Source: Rhodopseudomonas palustris (GTDB taxonomy: Bacteria > Pseudomonadota > Alphaproteobacteria > Rhizobiales > Xanthobacteraceae). Taken from it: a stretch of DNA of 64,000 bases. Positions 15,845 to 25,056 of the stretch are shown here, piece by piece. The position numbers were made by a program, and so were the translations under genes. The notes under the pieces are model-generated. The model saw only the letters and a list, made by a program, of their open reading frames with translations. It searched no databases and had not been told where the DNA came from. The stretch is taken from assembly GCF_003031265.1 (NCBI RefSeq), contig NZ_CP019966.1, positions 2,604,001 through 2,668,000 on the forward strand, in the 5' to 3' direction. Position 1 is the first letter of the stretch. Each line of letters starts with the position of its first letter.

Positions 15845-17442
15845 TTCTGCACCCACAGGTCATACCAGCTGCTCGAAGGCCAGCGCGGGGTGTTGCGATC
15901 ATTGCGCAGCTTCTTGTTCGTGACCGTAATGAATTCGCGGTCGGTCGCCATCCAGACCGGCATCTCGGTGTTGGCCAGCTTGACGAACTCGGCATACAGC
16001 CGCTTGCGTGCCTGCGGATCGAGCTCGATTGCGGCCTTGTCGATCACCCGGTCGATCTCGGCATCCTGCCAGCCCCATTGGTTGGTCCATGGCGCTCCCT
16101 TGGTGGCGCCGGAGCGATACCAGACCGTCGTGCTGACCGCAGGGTCGCTCCTGAACTGGTGGCGTCCGGTGGCCAGGTCGAAATTCCAATCGCGATACAC
16201 GTCGGACAAGAAGCCGGCCGCATCACGCGGCACGATCTCGACCTGAATGCCGACCTCTGTCAGCGATTGCTGGATGAAGGTCGCGAAGGAGCTGACGTCC
16301 TCGCCCCATGGTGCGGGCAGCAGTCGCAGCTTGAAGCGTTGCCCGTTGGTGCGCGGATATCCAGCCTCGTCCAGCAGCTTATTGGCGAGCGCGACGTCGT
16401 ATTTCAGATCCGGCGCGCCTGCGACGAAGAAGTCCGACGACTGGGGAATCGGGCCCTGGCCGCGTTTGCCGAAGCCATAGAGCAGGTTCTCAATGAAGAA
16501 GTCGGTATTGATGGCGTGTATGATAGCGCGGCGGACGCGAATATCCGCCAGCTCCTTGCGGCGGAAATTGAACTCCACCGTATTCTGCACCGCGTTGCCT
16601 TCGTTGCCCTTGGTGGAGACGATGAAATCCTTGTGCTCGCGCAGCCGATTGATGTCCGACAACGTCAACGACGTGTAGGCGCTGAGGTCCACCGAGCCGG
16701 TCTCCAGCGCCATCGCCGCAGCCGTCTTGTCGGGAATGAACTTCCACACGATACGGTCGAGATAGGGGAAGCCCTTGCGCCAGTAGTCCGGGTTGCGCTC
16801 GGCGATGATGTACTGACCGCGCTCGTACTTCACGAATTTGAACGGACCGGTCCCGATCGGCTCGATGTTCGCCGGGTTTTCGAGAATATTCGTGCCCTCA
16901 TAGATATGCTTCGGCGCGATATATCCGAGGTCGGGTAAAGCGCGCAGCAGCAGGTCCAGCGGCATCGGTTCAGAATACTGGAACACGGCCGTGAGCGGGT
17001 CCGGCGTATCGACCGCTTGCAGGCTCTTCTGCAAGGTCGAGCCGTAATTCAGGTACTTCTTCCACAGCTCCATCGCCGTGTACTGAACATCTGCCGACGT
17101 GAACGGCTTGCCGTCATGCCATTTGACGTTCTCACGCAGCTTGAAGGTGATCGTCTTGCCGTCGGCTGACGTTTTCCAGGCTGTCGCCAACACGCCGACC
17201 GGTCGGCCTTTATCGTCCAGATCCACCAGCGGCTCGACGATCTTGCTACCGACCAGGTAAACATCGACCGATGCCCGGATCGCAGGGTTCAGCACGCGCT
17301 GCTCGGCATTCATGTGGACGTTCAAGACGCCACCCCGGATAGGAGTGTCCTGCGCATGAACGATGCTGGGCTGGGTGACGGCGAGGGTGGCAAAAGCGAC
17401 CGAGGAGAGGAAGGCGCGTCGTGAGAGGTGCAGCATCGTCAT
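15841..17442 (-). CDS. ABC transporter substrate-binding protein, family 5 (peptide/opine type), copy 1
   Basis: 533 aa. Start ATG 17442 is supported by GGAG 8 bases upstream and by the Tat-like leader ('LSRRAFLSS', then a hydrophobic run ending 'IVHA'). It is a periplasmic binding protein of the DppA/OppA family: 'GTGPFKFVKYERGQYIIAERN' is in the middle (given in part) and 'NTVEFNFRRKELADIRVRRAI' is the family's conserved block. A paralogue with clear similarity throughout lies at 22077-23693 next to the permeases. It is the first gene of a three-gene operon with the two hydrolases. Confidence 0.88.
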   Translation of the reverse strand: MTMLHLSRRAFLSSVAFATLAVTQPSIVHAQDTPIRGGVLNVHMNAEQRVLNPAIRASVDVYLVGSKIVEPLVDLDDKGRPVGVLATAWKTSADGKTITFKLRENVKWHDGKPFTSADVQYTAMELWKKYLNYGSTLQKSLQAVDTPDPLTAVFQYSEPMPLDLLLRALPDLGYIAPKHIYEGTNILENPANIEPIGTGPFKFVKYERGQYIIAERNPDYWRKGFPYLDRIVWKFIPDKTAAAMALETGSVDLSAYTSLTLSDINRLREHKDFIVSTKGNEGNAVQNTVEFNFRRKELADIRVRRAIIHAINTDFFIENLLYGFGKRGQGPIPQSSDFFVAGAPDLKYDVALANKLLDEAGYPRTNGQRFKLRLLPAPWGEDVSSFATFIQQSLTEVGIQVEIVPRDAAGFLSDVYRDWNFDLATGRHQFRSDPAVSTTVWYRSGATKGAPWTNQWGWQDAEIDRVIDKAAIELDPQARKRLYAEFVKLANTEMPVWMATDREFITVTNKKLRNDRNTPRWPSSSWYDLWVQK

Positions 17443-17631
17443 GGTTTCGGCTCCGTTCAGCGGATGCGATGTTCGTGCGGCCGGCAATGTCTCGACCGAG
17501 ACGGTGTGCTAGCCGGGGCGGGGCGGGCTCAACAGACGCGGAGAAGGAATTACTCTCTCCGATCATCTTTGTAGTTGAATTTTTCTCACATAAATCAAGG
17601 ATATCTCTGGAAATTTGACCGTCAATAGCTG

Positions 17632-17648
17632 ATAATTATGAGAATTAT
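17632..17648. promoter_or_regulatory. Palindrome in divergent intergenic region, possible LysR operator
   Basis: ATAATT-ATGAG-AATTAT, a perfect 6+6 palindrome containing the T-N11-A pattern of LysR-type sites. It lies 21 bp before the LysR gene start and 190 bp before the divergent binding-protein gene. The whole spacer (17443-17668) is AT-rich, as expected for a shared control region. Binding by the adjacent regulator is inferred. Confidence 0.5.
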
Positions 17649-17668
17649 TCAATATATGAGGAGGCGAG

Positions 17669-18559
17669 ATGATTGAGCGCGGCGAGCCCCCACTGACCTC
17701 GGTGCGCGCCTTCGAAGCGGTCGCACGGCTCGGAGGCGCCACCGCCGCTGGCCGTGAACTGGGGGTCTCGCCTTCGGCGATCAGCCATCAACTTGCCGTG
17801 CTCGATGACTTCATGGGGCAACCGCTCACGCGGCGTCAGGGGCGGGGCCTCGTTTTGACCGACGCGGGGCGCGAGTATTTTCGCTCCGTTCGCACCGCGT
17901 TCGCCGTCCTGCGCGGCGCGACTGATCAACTTCGGGAGGGCAGCCGAAGTACGCAGGTTAGGCTCGGCGTCATCCCGCTGTTCGCCAGGGCCTGGCTGTT
18001 CCGTCACATCCAGGAATTTCTGGATCGGAATCCGGATATCGATCTCAGCATCTCCTACACCCACCATCGCAACTACGTCAGCGATTCAGCGGATCTGTCG
18101 GTTCGGTTCGGCGAGGGCAGTTGGAAGGGCTACAAAGCTCATCGGATTCTATCCGGTGCAATCGCGCCGTATTGCAGCCGGGCGTTCCTGGCCCGACATC
18201 GGGAAGCGGCCACCGATCCGAAACTGCTTCAGAACTATGCGCTGATTCACGATCAAGACTTCGGTGGCTGGCAGCAATGGTGGGATCTGCACCACCTCGA
18301 GGGCAAGCCCGGCACCGGGCTGTTGGTGGAGGACGGCAATCTCGCCTTGCAGGCGGCGCTGGATGGTCTGGGCATCGCTCTGCTGCGTCCCTCGCTCGTC
18401 GATGTCTTTGTCGACGAAGGAGGGCTGTCACGCCTCTTCGACCATCAGATTGAAGACGGCCGAGACTATTACCTCTGTCACCTCGTTGAGCAGCCGTTGT
18501 CGGAGGCAGAAGGGCGCCTTGTCAGTTGGATCATCGATCGTTGTCGGCATTCTGCCTAG
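17669..18559 (+). CDS. LysR-family transcriptional regulator, GcvA-like
   Basis: 296 aa, start supported by GAGGAGG just upstream. N-terminal winged HTH: 'LTSVRAFEAVARLGGATAAG' (residues 9-28) and 'ELGVSPSAISHQLAVLDDFM' are the GcvA-type pattern. The C-terminal effector domain contains 'DLSVRFGEGSWKGYKAHRI' and 'LALQAALDGLGIALLRPSLV'. It is divergent from the binding-protein/hydrolase operon (17442 down) and sits inside the transporter locus, so it probably controls one or both flanking minus-strand operons. The inducer is unknown. Confidence 0.88.
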   Translation: MIERGEPPLTSVRAFEAVARLGGATAAGRELGVSPSAISHQLAVLDDFMGQPLTRRQGRGLVLTDAGREYFRSVRTAFAVLRGATDQLREGSRSTQVRLGVIPLFARAWLFRHIQEFLDRNPDIDLSISYTHHRNYVSDSADLSVRFGEGSWKGYKAHRILSGAIAPYCSRAFLARHREAATDPKLLQNYALIHDQDFGGWQQWWDLHHLEGKPGTGLLVEDGNLALQAALDGLGIALLRPSLVDVFVDEGGLSRLFDHQIEDGRDYYLCHLVEQPLSEAEGRLVSWIIDRCRHSA

Positions 18560-18620
18560 TTGCGCGCATCCACGTGGAGGTGGTGTCTTTCGGCAGGCGA
18601 CGATCTGCTCCGTAGCTCGG

Positions 18621-20243
18621 CTAGGTCACTGCGTGGCAGCGCGCGAAATCTCCGCCAGGGATCGAGGCGAGCAGGGCTTGCGTGTAGGGGTGCTGCGGGG
18701 CGTTGAAGACGTCACCGGCGGGGCCATGCTCTACGACAGCGCCGTCCTTCATCACGGCGACGAGGTCGCAGATCTGCGCGGCGACGCGCAGATCGTGGGT
18801 GATGAAGATAATCGACAGCCCAAGTTGCTCGCGCAAGCCGGTCAGCAGCTTGAGAACCTGCGCTTGCACCGAAACGTCGAGCGCCGATACGGCTTCATCC
18901 GCGATCAGCACGTCGGGCTTCAGCGCCAGCGCGCGGGCGAGGCCGATCCGCTGGCGCTGGCCGCCGGAGAATTCGTGCGGCAGCCGGTCGCCGGCGGCGG
19001 GGTCGAGCCCGACCAACTCGAACAGTTTGCGCGCCTCGGCGATCGCCTGCTTGCGCGGCGTGCCGTGGATGATCGGGCCTTGCGCGACCAGTTCCTCGGC
19101 CTTGTGCCGCGGATTGAGCGAGGCGAACGGGTCCTGAAACACCATCTGCATGTGGCGCGTTTCGCGCCGCACCTGCTCGCGCGGCATCGTCGCCCAGTCA
19201 CGGCCGTCCAGCAGGATCGAGCCCGCGTCTGGATCGAGCAGCCGGATGATGCAGCGCGCCAGTGTTGACTTGCCGGAGCCGCTCTCGCCAACGATGCCGA
19301 GGGTCGCTCCCTTCGGCAATTTCAGCGAGACGTTCTTCACCGCGTCGGTGACGCGCGCGCCGCGGCCGAGAAAGCCGCCGGTGCGGAACGTCTTCGATAC
19401 GTTGTCGATGCTCAGGATCGTGTCGCTGCCGAACGGACGCGGCGGCGGGGCGGTCAGCGGCGGCACCGCCGCAATCAGTTGCCGCGTATAAGCATGCTGT
19501 GGCCGGTTCAACACGTCGTCGGCCTTGCCCTGTTCGACGATGACGCCGTGCTGCATCACCACGACGCGGTCGGCGATCTCGGCGACGACGCCGAAATCAT
19601 GGGTGATGAACAGCACCGCCGTGTTGCGCCGGCTTTGGAGTTCGCGGATCAGAGTGAGGATCTGCGCCTGGGTGGTGACGTCGAGCGCAGTCGTTGGCTC
19701 GTCGGCGATCAGCAGCTTGGGATCGAGCGCCAGCGCCATCGCGATCATGGCGCGCTGGCGCTGGCCGCCCGAGAGTTCGTGCGGATACGCGCCGGCGGCA
19801 CGCGCCGGATCGGGGATGCGCACGTCGGTCAGCAGCGCCAGCACCTTGGCCTTGATGTCACGCTTCGACAGATCGGTATGGATCGAGAACATCTCGCCGA
19901 TCTGATCACCGATGGTGCGCAGCGGATTGAGCGCGGTCATCGGCTCCTGAAACACCATGGCGATGCCTGCGCCGCGAACCTTGCGCATTTCCGCGGCGCT
20001 GGCCTGCGCAAGGTCGCGCCCCTCGAACAGCACGCAGCCGCCGTCGAGCGCGACGCCGCCGGGTAAGAGCTGCATCACGGCGTTCGCCATGATCGATTTG
20101 CCGGAGCCGGACTCGCCGACCACACAAAGGATTTCGCCGGCGGCGATCGTCAGCGACGCTTCGCGCACCGCGTGCGACCGGTCGGCGCCGGCGGGCAGGC
20201 GGACGCTCAGTTTGTCGAGCGTGAGAACTGCGGGCGTGGTCAT
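18621..20243 (-). CDS. Peptide-type ABC transporter, fused double ATP-binding protein (DppD-DppF-like)
   Basis: 540 aa holding two complete ATPase domains. Domain 1 (about residues 5-265) has Walker A 'VVGESGSGKS', signature 'LSGGQRQRAMIAMALAL' and Walker B 'LLIADEPTTALD'. Domain 2 (about 280-535) has 'IVGESGSGKST', 'FSGGQRQRIGLARALAL' and 'VLIADEAVSALD'. The start is ATG 20243, which overlaps the permease stop; the frame upstream is a shadow of the permease. Fused DppDF proteins power peptide, glutathione or opine importers. It ends a four-gene minus-strand operon. Confidence 0.93.
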   Translation of the reverse strand: MTTPAVLTLDKLSVRLPAGADRSHAVREASLTIAAGEILCVVGESGSGKSIMANAVMQLLPGGVALDGGCVLFEGRDLAQASAAEMRKVRGAGIAMVFQEPMTALNPLRTIGDQIGEMFSIHTDLSKRDIKAKVLALLTDVRIPDPARAAGAYPHELSGGQRQRAMIAMALALDPKLLIADEPTTALDVTTQAQILTLIRELQSRRNTAVLFITHDFGVVAEIADRVVVMQHGVIVEQGKADDVLNRPQHAYTRQLIAAVPPLTAPPPRPFGSDTILSIDNVSKTFRTGGFLGRGARVTDAVKNVSLKLPKGATLGIVGESGSGKSTLARCIIRLLDPDAGSILLDGRDWATMPREQVRRETRHMQMVFQDPFASLNPRHKAEELVAQGPIIHGTPRKQAIAEARKLFELVGLDPAAGDRLPHEFSGGQRQRIGLARALALKPDVLIADEAVSALDVSVQAQVLKLLTGLREQLGLSIIFITHDLRVAAQICDLVAVMKDGAVVEHGPAGDVFNAPQHPYTQALLASIPGGDFARCHAVT

Positions 20244-21070
20244 CGGCCCTTCAGCCTCGGGTTGAGCGCATCGTTGAGGCCCTGGCCGACCAGCGACACC
20301 GCCAGCACGGTGATCAGGATGGCGATGCCGGGGATCGCGGCGACGTACCATTGGACGCGCAACACGTCGCGGCCGAGCCCGATCAGATTGCCCCAGGAGG
20401 CGACATTCGGATCTGACAGCCGCAGGAAGGCCAGTGCGCTCTCGAGCAGGATCGCCACCGCCATCACCACGCTGGCATAGACGATCACCGGCGGCAGCGC
20501 GTTGGGCAGGATCTCGCCGAGGATCAACTGCAGATCCTTCATGCCCAGCGTGCGACCTGCTTGCACGAACTCGCGATTGCGCAAGCTGAGGAATTCGGCG
20601 CGTGTCAGTCGTGCTGGCGCCGGCCACGACACGATCCCGACCGCGATCGTCACCGTGGTCAGCGTCGAGCCGAACACCGCGACCAGCACCAGCAGCAACA
20701 CGAAGTTCGGCAGGGTCTGGAATGCCTCTGTAATTCGCATCAGGACGGTGTCGACCCAGCCGCCGAAATAGCCCGCAAACGCGCCGATCAGCACGCCGAT
20801 CAGAATAGCGATCACGGTGGCGGCGCCCCCGATCAGCAGCGCGATCCGTGCGCCGTGGAAGATCTGGGCGGCGATGTCACGGCCGGAATTGTCGGTGCCG
20901 AGCAAGAAACGCGGATTGCTGAATGGCCAGATCAGGGGCCGGCCGGCTAGCGCCAAGGGATCGCGGGGATAGAACCAGCCGGCACTGATCGCCATGCCGA
21001 TGACGAGCAACAACAGGATCAGGCCGACGATGGCGGCCGGGCTGCGGAAGTAGCGTTTGAGCGCATCCAT
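20240..21070 (-). CDS. Peptide-type ABC transporter permease (DppC-like)
   Basis: 276 aa. N-terminal OppC-type region, then the permease domain with 'GTDNSGRDIAAQIFHGARIAL' (the DppC/OppC 'GTDxxGRD' motif, given once) and the EAA loop near 'EFVQAGRTLGMKDLQLILGE'. Six hydrophobic segments are visible. Start ATG 21070 is 4 bp after the preceding permease stop, and its TGA overlaps the ATG of the fused ATPase gene. Inner-membrane half-channel with the DppB-like protein. Confidence 0.92.
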   Translation of the reverse strand: MDALKRYFRSPAAIVGLILLLLVIGMAISAGWFYPRDPLALAGRPLIWPFSNPRFLLGTDNSGRDIAAQIFHGARIALLIGGAATVIAILIGVLIGAFAGYFGGWVDTVLMRITEAFQTLPNFVLLLVLVAVFGSTLTTVTIAVGIVSWPAPARLTRAEFLSLRNREFVQAGRTLGMKDLQLILGEILPNALPPVIVYASVVMAVAILLESALAFLRLSDPNVASWGNLIGLGRDVLRVQWYVAAIPGIAILITVLAVSLVGQGLNDALNPRLKGR

Positions 21071-21074
21071 CGCG

Positions 21075-22052
21075 TCAAGTCCCCGACGAGATGCGTGGGT
21101 CGAGGCGGGCGTAGAGCAGGTCGACCAGGAAGTTGACGGCGATCACCAGGAGCGCCGAGACGAACACGATACCAAGCAGCGTGTTGAGGTCGCGCTGCAC
21201 GACCGATTCATACGCAAGCCGACCGAGGCCCGGCAGCGAGAACACGCTCTCGACGACCACCGAGCCGCCCAGCATGGTGCCCGCTTGCAGGCCGATCAGA
21301 GTCACCATCGGCAGTAGCGCGTTGCGGAGCACATGGCGGACGACGACGCGGGTCTCGTCGAGTCCCTTGGCGCGCGCTGTGCGAACGAAATCGAGATTGA
21401 GCACTTCGAGCATGGAGGCCCGCATGATGCGCAGGTAGATCGCCAGGAAGATCAGCCCGAGCGTCAGCGCCGGGAGCACCAGATGTGCCGCGATGTCGAG
21501 CGTTCGCGCGAGCCCGGTCGCCGCTTGGCCGATGTCCTCGAAGCCGCCTGCCGGCAGCCATTGCAGATAGACGGAGAACACCACGATGGCCATCAGCCCG
21601 AACCAGAACGACGGCGTCGCGTAGAAGATCAGGCCCAGCGTCGAAATCAGCGTGTCCGGCCACTTGTTGACGCCGCGTGCGGCGACCACGCCAAGCACGA
21701 GGCCGGCAAAGAACGCGAACGAGAGCGACGCGGTCATCAGCAGCAGCGTCGGCGGCAGCCGTTCGAGGATCACGCTCGCGACCGGCTTGCCGTAGATGGA
21801 CGAGAAGCCGAGGTCGAACCGCACCAGCCGCCACAGATAGTGGCCGAGTTGCATCGGGATCGACAGATCGAGCCCGTAGAACTGCCGCAGTTCGCGCGCG
21901 GTCGCGGCGTCGCCGCCACCCATCTGTGCCATCATCGCGTCGACGGTGTCGCCCGGCGCGAATTGCAGGAGCAGGAAGATGCCGATCAGGATGAGAAACA
22001 AGGTCGGGATCGAGGCGGCGAGCCGCCGCCCCGCGAGGTTCAGGATACGCAT
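21075..22052 (-). CDS. Peptide-type ABC transporter permease (DppB-like)
   Basis: 325 aa. Typical DppB/OppB: N-terminal membrane anchor 'LAASIPTLFLILIGIFLLLQF', 'GLDLSIPMQLGHYLW' and 'DLGFSSIYGKPVASVILERLP' (family 'DLGxS' motif), and the EAA loop in 'NLDFVRTARAKGLDETRVV'. It ends 'LLYARLDPRI', the common DppB ending. Located 24 bp after the binding-protein gene and 4 bp before the DppC-like gene, all on the minus strand. Confidence 0.92.
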   Translation of the reverse strand: MRILNLAGRRLAASIPTLFLILIGIFLLLQFAPGDTVDAMMAQMGGGDAATARELRQFYGLDLSIPMQLGHYLWRLVRFDLGFSSIYGKPVASVILERLPPTLLLMTASLSFAFFAGLVLGVVAARGVNKWPDTLISTLGLIFYATPSFWFGLMAIVVFSVYLQWLPAGGFEDIGQAATGLARTLDIAAHLVLPALTLGLIFLAIYLRIMRASMLEVLNLDFVRTARAKGLDETRVVVRHVLRNALLPMVTLIGLQAGTMLGGSVVVESVFSLPGLGRLAYESVVQRDLNTLLGIVFVSALLVIAVNFLVDLLYARLDPRISSGT

Positions 22053-22076
22053 GCAGCTATACTGGCGGAGTTGGCG

Positions 22077-23693
22077 CTATTCGGCCAGCCAAAGATCATG
22101 CCAGGTCGACGACGCCCAGCGTGGCGTATTGGAGTGATTGCGCGCCTTCGCGGTGATCACCGTGACGAACAATTGCTCAATTGGCATCCAGATGGGCAGC
22201 TCGGTATTGGCGCGGGTGACGAAGTCGGCATACAGCGCCTTGCGCTTGGCAGGATCGACTTCGGTGGCGGCGTCGTCGATGATCTTGTCGATCGTCGGGT
22301 CTTCCCAGCCCCATTGGTTGGTCCAGGGCGCGCCCTTCGGCTGACCGGAGCGATACCACACCGTGGTCGAGACCGCAGGATCGTTGCGATACTGGTGCCA
22401 GCCGGTGGCGAGATCGAAGGCGTGCTCGTCATAGACCTGCTTGAGGAAGCCGCCGCCGTCGTTGCGCACCACTTCGACCTGGATGCCGACCTCACCCAGC
22501 GACTGCTGGATGAAGGTCGCCCACAGCGAGATATCCTCGCCCCACGGCGCGGGCAGCAGCCGCAAGGACAGCCGGTTGCCGCCGGCGCCGGGCTTCAGCC
22601 CGGCCTCGTCGAGCAGGGCGATCGCCTTCTGCTTGTCATAGGGATATTGCGGCGTGTTCGGGCCCGGATAGAAGTCCGTCGAGGTTGAAGGGATCGGGCC
22701 GGTGCCAAGCTTGGCGAAGTCGCCGAGGAAGTTCTCGATGAAGAACGGCACGTTGATGGCGTGCGCGATGGCGCGGCGGACGCGGATGTCCGACAGCTCC
22801 TTGCGGCGGAAGTTGAACTCGATGGTGTTGGTGCGGGCGTTACCTTCGTTGCCTTTGGTGGAGACGACGAAGCGCTTGTCCTTGCCGAGCCGAGCCATGT
22901 CGGAAATCGTCAGACCAGAGAACGGGCTGAGCTGCAGCCCGCCGGCTTCGAGCTGCGCCGCGGCCGCGGCGCGGTCGGTGATCACCTTCCAGACGATGCG
23001 GTCGAGATAGGGGCCGTTCGGCCGCCAGTAATTGTCGTTGCGGTCGGCGATGATGTACTGGCCGCGCTCGTATTTGTTGAACTTGAATGGGCCGGTGCCG
23101 ACCGGCGCCAGGTTGGCCGGATTCTGGCGGATGTCGCCGGTCTCGTAGATGTGCTTGGCCGAGACGTAGCCGAGATCCGGCAGCGCGCGCAACAGCAGGT
23201 TCAGCGGCATCGGCCGCTCGTAGCGGAAGATCGCGGTTTGCGGATCGGGCGTGTCGACCGAGGTGAGGAAGAGCTGCAGGGTCGATCCGTAGTTGAGGAT
23301 CTTCTTCCACATGTTCATCGCCGTGAAGGCGACGTCCTCGGAAGTGAACGGCTTGCCGTCGTGCCAGGTCACGCCCTTGCGCAGCTTGAAGGTGATGGTT
23401 TTGCCATCGGGCGTGGATTCCCAGCTTTCCGCGAGCACACCGACCGGGTTGCCGGCCGCGTCGAGGTCGACCAGCGGTTCCTGGATCTTGCCGCCGATGA
23501 TGTAGACGCCGGTCGAGGCCTGCAGGCTCGGATTGAGCTGTCGCTGTTCGGCGCCATAATGGACGTTGAACACGCCACCCTTGCGCGGCGTCTCCTGGGC
23601 GAAGGCGCGCATCGGGTTGATCACATTGGCGGCGATCGCAGCCGACGTCAGTAGCGCAGTGCGGCGGCTAATCTCGATCCGCGAGAGGGGCAT
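22077..23693 (-). CDS. ABC transporter substrate-binding protein, family 5, copy 2
   Basis: 538 aa. ATG 23693 was chosen because AGGAGA lies just upstream and a Tat-like leader follows ('ISRRTALLTSAAI'). The body has 'GTGPFKFNKYERGQYIIADRN'-like and 'EFNFRRKELSDIRVRRAIAH' blocks (in part). It parallels the copy at 15841-17442 region by region, including 'GATKGAPWTNQWGW'/'GQPKGAPWTNQWGW'. As the first gene before permeases B and C and the fused ATPase, it is the dedicated receptor of this importer; the other copy may feed the same permease with another ligand. Confidence 0.9.
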   Translation of the reverse strand: MPLSRIEISRRTALLTSAAIAANVINPMRAFAQETPRKGGVFNVHYGAEQRQLNPSLQASTGVYIIGGKIQEPLVDLDAAGNPVGVLAESWESTPDGKTITFKLRKGVTWHDGKPFTSEDVAFTAMNMWKKILNYGSTLQLFLTSVDTPDPQTAIFRYERPMPLNLLLRALPDLGYVSAKHIYETGDIRQNPANLAPVGTGPFKFNKYERGQYIIADRNDNYWRPNGPYLDRIVWKVITDRAAAAAQLEAGGLQLSPFSGLTISDMARLGKDKRFVVSTKGNEGNARTNTIEFNFRRKELSDIRVRRAIAHAINVPFFIENFLGDFAKLGTGPIPSTSTDFYPGPNTPQYPYDKQKAIALLDEAGLKPGAGGNRLSLRLLPAPWGEDISLWATFIQQSLGEVGIQVEVVRNDGGGFLKQVYDEHAFDLATGWHQYRNDPAVSTTVWYRSGQPKGAPWTNQWGWEDPTIDKIIDDAATEVDPAKRKALYADFVTRANTELPIWMPIEQLFVTVITAKARNHSNTPRWASSTWHDLWLAE

Positions 23694-23860
23694 CGCTTCT
23701 CCTGGAATGTTGTGATTGCGGTGCAAAACGGCTGGCGGTCCGGGGACGATACTTTGTGATCCACGTTCAAACCATGCTGATTTTTCCATTCTCGGGGTGA
23801 TTTCGTTCCATCGATTGCGGTCGCCGCAGGTCTATTCTTTCATTGATTACGGAAATGCGC

Positions 23861-25027
23861 TCATAAAGGCAGCGCGCGCTCCACCAGCTTGGACCAGTAG
23901 GCGATGCCATAAGGAATCGCAGCATCGGCAAAATCGTAGCGCGGGTGATGCAGCCCGGCGCTGTCACCATTGCCGAGAAAGATCAGCGCGCCTGGGCGCT
24001 GTTCGAGCATGTAGGAAAAGTCCTCGGCGCCCATCATCGGGGCAAGATCGCGATCGACCTGGTCGTTGCCAGTGATGGTAGCGGCCGTATCCGCTGCAAA
24101 AGCTGTCTGTTCAGCGTGGTTGCAGGTCACCGGATAGCCGCGCTCGTAAGTGACCCGGGCCGTCGCCCCATGAGCTTGGGCAATCAGCGTTGAGAGCTCC
24201 GCGATGCGGGCCTCCAGCCGGTCACGAACCTTGCCATCAAGCGCTCGCGCGGTGCCGACCAGATTGGCCTTCTGCGGGATGACGTTGAATGCCGAGCCGG
24301 CATGGAAGTTGGTGATCGAAACAACCGCGGAAGCAAGCGGGTCAAGCGTTCGAGATACGATCGTTTGCAGCGCGGTGACAATCTGCGCCCCGACCACAAC
24401 CGGATCGATCGAATGCTGCGGCCGTGCGGCGTGACCTCCGATGCCTTCGATCTCGATTTCGACGCGGTCGGTGGATGCCATGACCGCGCCTGCACGGGTG
24501 GCGAACTGTCCGATCGGAAGCCCCGGTTTGTTGTGCATGCCATAGACCTCGTCGATCGGGAAACGGCTGAAGAGACCGTCCTCGATCATCGCCTTGGCGC
24601 CGGCGCCGCCTTCCTCTGCCGGCTGGAAGATGAATGCTACCGAGCCGTTGAAGTCCCGCGTGGCGGCCAGATTCTTGGCTGCGCCGAGCAACATTGCGGT
24701 GTGACCATCATGGCCGCAAGCGTGCATCCGGCCGGGCGTCTGCGATGCGTAAGCGACGCCGGTGTCTTCCTCGATTGGCAGCGCGTCCATGTCGGCGCGG
24801 AGGCCAATGGCGCGATTGGCGCTACGACCCCGACCATGCACCAGGCCGACAACGCCGGTTCGTCCCAGCCCCGTCACCACCTCGTCGCAGCCGAACTGAC
24901 GCAGCAGATCGGCGACCAAAGCCGAGGTGCGGTCGAGGTCGTACATAAGTTCCGGATGAGCGTGGATGTCTCGGCGCCAGACGATCGCTTCATCCGCGAT
25001 GGTGGTGATGCGGGGATCGATGGTCAT
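23861..25027 (-). CDS. M20-family amidohydrolase (hippurate/N-acyl-amino-acid hydrolase type)
   Basis: 388 aa. M20D metallo-peptidase: 'RRDIHAHPELMYD' at the N-terminus, the metal site 'GRMHACGHDGHTAMLLGAA', 'FIFQPAEEGGAGAKAMIEDG' with catalytic Glu-Glu, and the dimerisation lid with 'GIGGHAARPQ'. The late metal histidine lies in 'HHPRYDF'. The family hydrolyses N-acyl, N-carbamoyl or N-aryl-amino-acid amides in the cytoplasm. It sits upstream of the peptide-type importer on the same strand, separated by 167 bp, so it probably acts on the imported compound. Confidence 0.88.
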   Translation of the reverse strand: MTIDPRITTIADEAIVWRRDIHAHPELMYDLDRTSALVADLLRQFGCDEVVTGLGRTGVVGLVHGRGRSANRAIGLRADMDALPIEEDTGVAYASQTPGRMHACGHDGHTAMLLGAAKNLAATRDFNGSVAFIFQPAEEGGAGAKAMIEDGLFSRFPIDEVYGMHNKPGLPIGQFATRAGAVMASTDRVEIEIEGIGGHAARPQHSIDPVVVGAQIVTALQTIVSRTLDPLASAVVSITNFHAGSAFNVIPQKANLVGTARALDGKVRDRLEARIAELSTLIAQAHGATARVTYERGYPVTCNHAEQTAFAADTAATITGNDQVDRDLAPMMGAEDFSYMLEQRPGALIFLGNGDSAGLHHPRYDFADAAIPYGIAYWSKLVERALPL

Positions 25028-25056
25028 GCTGTGATGATCTCCTTTGAGCGGACAGG

